Shown here piece by piece: positions 5,380 through 6,368 of a DNA stretch of 6,368 nt. How positions within the stretch are numbered: position 1 is the first letter of the stretch; each line of letters begins with the position of its first letter. The DNA comes from Planctomycetota bacterium (GTDB lineage Bacteria > Planctomycetota > Phycisphaerae > WQYP01): contig JAJZOA010000218.1 in the NCBI GenBank assembly GCA_021852225.1, positions 1 to 6,368 on the forward strand, given 5' to 3'. A program made the position numbers and the translations under genes. The notes beneath the pieces are model-generated. The model saw only the letters and a list, made by a program, of their open reading frames with translations, was not told the origin of the DNA and did no database searches.

Positions 5380-6051
5380 CTACTTACGAACGATGAATTT
5401 GCCGTACATGCCAACCTTGGCATGCATCGGCATCTGGCACAAATAATAATAAACTCCCGGTGCATTGGGCGCCGTAAAGCTTGTCCGCTCGACGAAATAT
5501 TTCGACCGCCTGATCGATTTGGCAGAGCGTGGTGCAATCAGTGGCATCAGCATCAACTGGTGCTTTACGGGAACCGCCACCATCATGTGGTAGGGCGGTG
5601 CCGCTTTACCAATTACCAGGCCGTGGTACATGCCTGGGCCATAATCCATGTTCAGAAGTAACACTTTAACGCGGGCGCCGGCATGGACGGTGATCGTTGG
5701 GTCAACCAGCTTGTGGAGCTCGAAAGTCTGGTCTGGGAAACCCGGCTGCACAGCGATGAAACTGATCTTGGCCACTTTACCCTTGAACATGAGTATTTTG
5801 CGCCGGCCGTGCCGCACCACTTTTCCGTCGCGGTCAGCCGATGCAATAATCCGCATGGCAACTTGGCTTGAAACCAGCCGACCGGCGGGTTGAATGTGTG
5901 CGGGCATCGGGCCCATTTTCATGTTGCCCATCGATTTGATCGACGGCTCCTCCATTTTCCGTGTTGCAACCGGTCTTCCGACCATGGCTATCGCGATGGT
6001 TGATACTGCAACCAGCGTCAACGCCGACTGGGGAAAAAATCGAATGCACAT
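5380..6051 (-). CDS. Sulfocyanin/rusticyanin-like type 1 copper protein (cupredoxin) with Met-rich linker
   Basis: This 223-residue exported protein has an N-terminal hydrophobic segment (about residues 8-24; signal peptide or anchor). A Met/His-rich linker follows (MGNMKMGPMPAH, 41-52), then a cupredoxin domain (about 85-223). The type 1 copper ligands are all visible: H143 in MYHGLVIG, then C205, H210 and M215 in CQMPMHAKVGM, spaced C-x4-H-x4-M before the final strand YGKFIV. The long C-terminal part with a late Cys-His-Met loop resembles sulfocyanin and rusticyanin, one-electron carriers outside the cytoplasmic membrane. At 223 residues it is longer than a minimal cupredoxin because of the linker and an insertion (about 153-190) between the first His and the Cys loop, itself containing HMM and LMLMP. 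ATG 6051 is chosen because AGGAG lies 6 nt upstream. It follows the multicopper oxidase stop by 56 nt on the same strand, so the two probably share a transcript. Confidence 0.88.
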   Translation of the reverse strand: MCIRFFPQSALTLVAVSTIAIAMVGRPVATRKMEEPSIKSMGNMKMGPMPAHIQPAGRLVSSQVAMRIIASADRDGKVVRHGRRKILMFKGKVAKISFIAVQPGFPDQTFELHKLVDPTITVHAGARVKVLLLNMDYGPGMYHGLVIGKAAPPYHMMVAVPVKHQLMLMPLIAPRSAKSIRRSKYFVERTSFTAPNAPGVYYYLCQMPMHAKVGMYGKFIVRK

Positions 6052-6057
6052 GTTGTT

Positions 6058-6062
6058 CTCCT
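6058..6062 (-). promoter_or_regulatory. Ribosome-binding site of the cupredoxin gene
   Basis: On the minus strand AGGAG stands 6 nt before the ATG at 6051-6049. This fixes the start there, rather than 12 codons further upstream at 6087, where no comparable site exists. Confidence 0.8.
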
Positions 6063-6065
6063 TTA

Positions 6066-6104
6066 GCTGTTTTTTCAGCGAATACACCGGCCTTCAAGAC
6101 CGGT
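6066..6104 (-). promoter_or_regulatory. Intercistronic hairpins between the oxidase and cupredoxin genes
   Basis: On the minus strand, just after the oxidase stop, the 19-nt segment at 6104-6086 can form an 8-bp stem (one G-U pair) with a 3-nt TGA loop. It is followed by a smaller hairpin of GCTG, six A and CAGC (6079-6066), which ends just before the cupredoxin ribosome-binding site. No T-tract follows the stronger stem, so RNA processing, stabilisation or partial attenuation is more plausible than full termination. No promoter was recognised in this gap. Confidence 0.4.
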
Positions 6105-6107
6105 ACA

Positions 6108-6368
6108 CTACATCGGTTGTGCCGCCGGCGACGATGGTCCCGGAATCGGTGCGGGGATGTTATCTGGATTAATCCCGTCGTGATTCAGATCGCGTTTTTC
6201 CGCCGGCTCGGCGACGGTTCCGGGCGGTGCCAGCGATTTATACCAGCCCACGTCCGCATAACTGGTGATGTTGTCGCGAACTTTGAGGATGGTAAACATG
6301 CCGCCCATATCGATAAAACCATAAGGCCCCTTTCCACCTTCCATCGGAGCCGTGTTCGCCATCGTGGG
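6108..6368 (-). CDS. Multicopper oxidase, C-terminal end (N-terminus beyond the right edge)
   Basis: The frame is open to the right edge and ends at TAG 6110-6108, so only the last 86 residues or so are visible. The segment TMANTAPMEGGKGPYGFIDMGGMFTILKVRDN followed by GWYKSLAPPGTVA resembles the C-terminal end of exported multicopper oxidases, in which an IDMGGMFT-LKVR strand closes the last cupredoxin domain just after the HCH copper cluster. That cluster would lie beyond the window and cannot be checked. The in-frame ATG at 6362 is internal, not a start. A tail of about 30 residues follows, containing DLNHDGINPD (D58, N60, D62 and G63 counted from that ATG), similar to a calcium-binding loop, and then Pro/Ala/Ser-rich sequence. 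The gene lies upstream of the cupredoxin gene on the same strand, which fits an electron donor-acceptor pair. The family call rests on remembered sequence pattern, so subfamily and substrate are open. Confidence 0.72.
   Translation of the reverse strand, partial: PTMANTAPMEGGKGPYGFIDMGGMFTILKVRDNITSYADVGWYKSLAPPGTVAEPAEKRDLNHDGINPDNIPAPIPGPSSPAAQPM

Overview
The window is a moderately GC-rich stretch of bacterial chromosome from a diderm (Gram-negative) organism. It encodes an OprB-type outer-membrane porin with a C-terminal Phe, Sec-exported periplasmic proteins and blue-copper proteins. The mix of an OprB-like porin, a stand-alone PQQ-like propeller, a sulfocyanin/rusticyanin-type cupredoxin, a multicopper oxidase and a HEPN/MNT pair would fit an environmental lineage such as Planctomycetota/Phycisphaerae, Acidobacteriota or an acidophilic proteobacterium. 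The taxon cannot be fixed from this sequence alone.

Layout, left to right. (1) Positions 3-1207, plus strand: the 3' part of a CPBP-family (Rce1/CAAX-protease-like) intramembrane protease, then 20 nt later an isoprenylcysteine carboxyl methyltransferase (ICMT)-family membrane protein. They look like a two-gene transcription unit pairing homologues of two successive eukaryotic CAAX-processing enzymes. (2) Positions 1407-1974: a type VII toxin-antitoxin pair. The MntA-type nucleotidyltransferase antitoxin is intact. Its partner, the HepT (HEPN RNase) toxin, overlaps it by 4 nt and is broken by an internal deletion with a frameshift. (3) Positions 1975-2466: a gene-poor stretch with one doubtful small ORF, a short heptamer repeat and a foldable leader. 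(4) Positions 2467-3681: an exported eight-bladed PQQ-like beta-propeller protein carrying an unusual Cys/Met/His-rich loop. (5) Positions 3682-3933: an intergenic region with a good sigma70-like promoter (TTGACG, 17 bp, TATAAC), followed by the OprB-like porin at 3934-5277. (6) Minus strand, convergent with the porin: the 3' end of a multicopper oxidase entering from the right edge, then a sulfocyanin-like cupredoxin with a complete type-1 copper site and a Met-rich linker.

The working idea for the right half is an envelope module for copper or electron transfer. The oxidase and cupredoxin form a probable operon. The neighbouring propeller and porin are exported on the opposite strand, and the propeller has its own potential soft-metal site. 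The link between the two strands is inference from proximity only. The best-supported unusual observations are the broken HepT beside an intact MntA, the CPBP-ICMT pairing, and the CMCSHVTHFMKH loop in the propeller.
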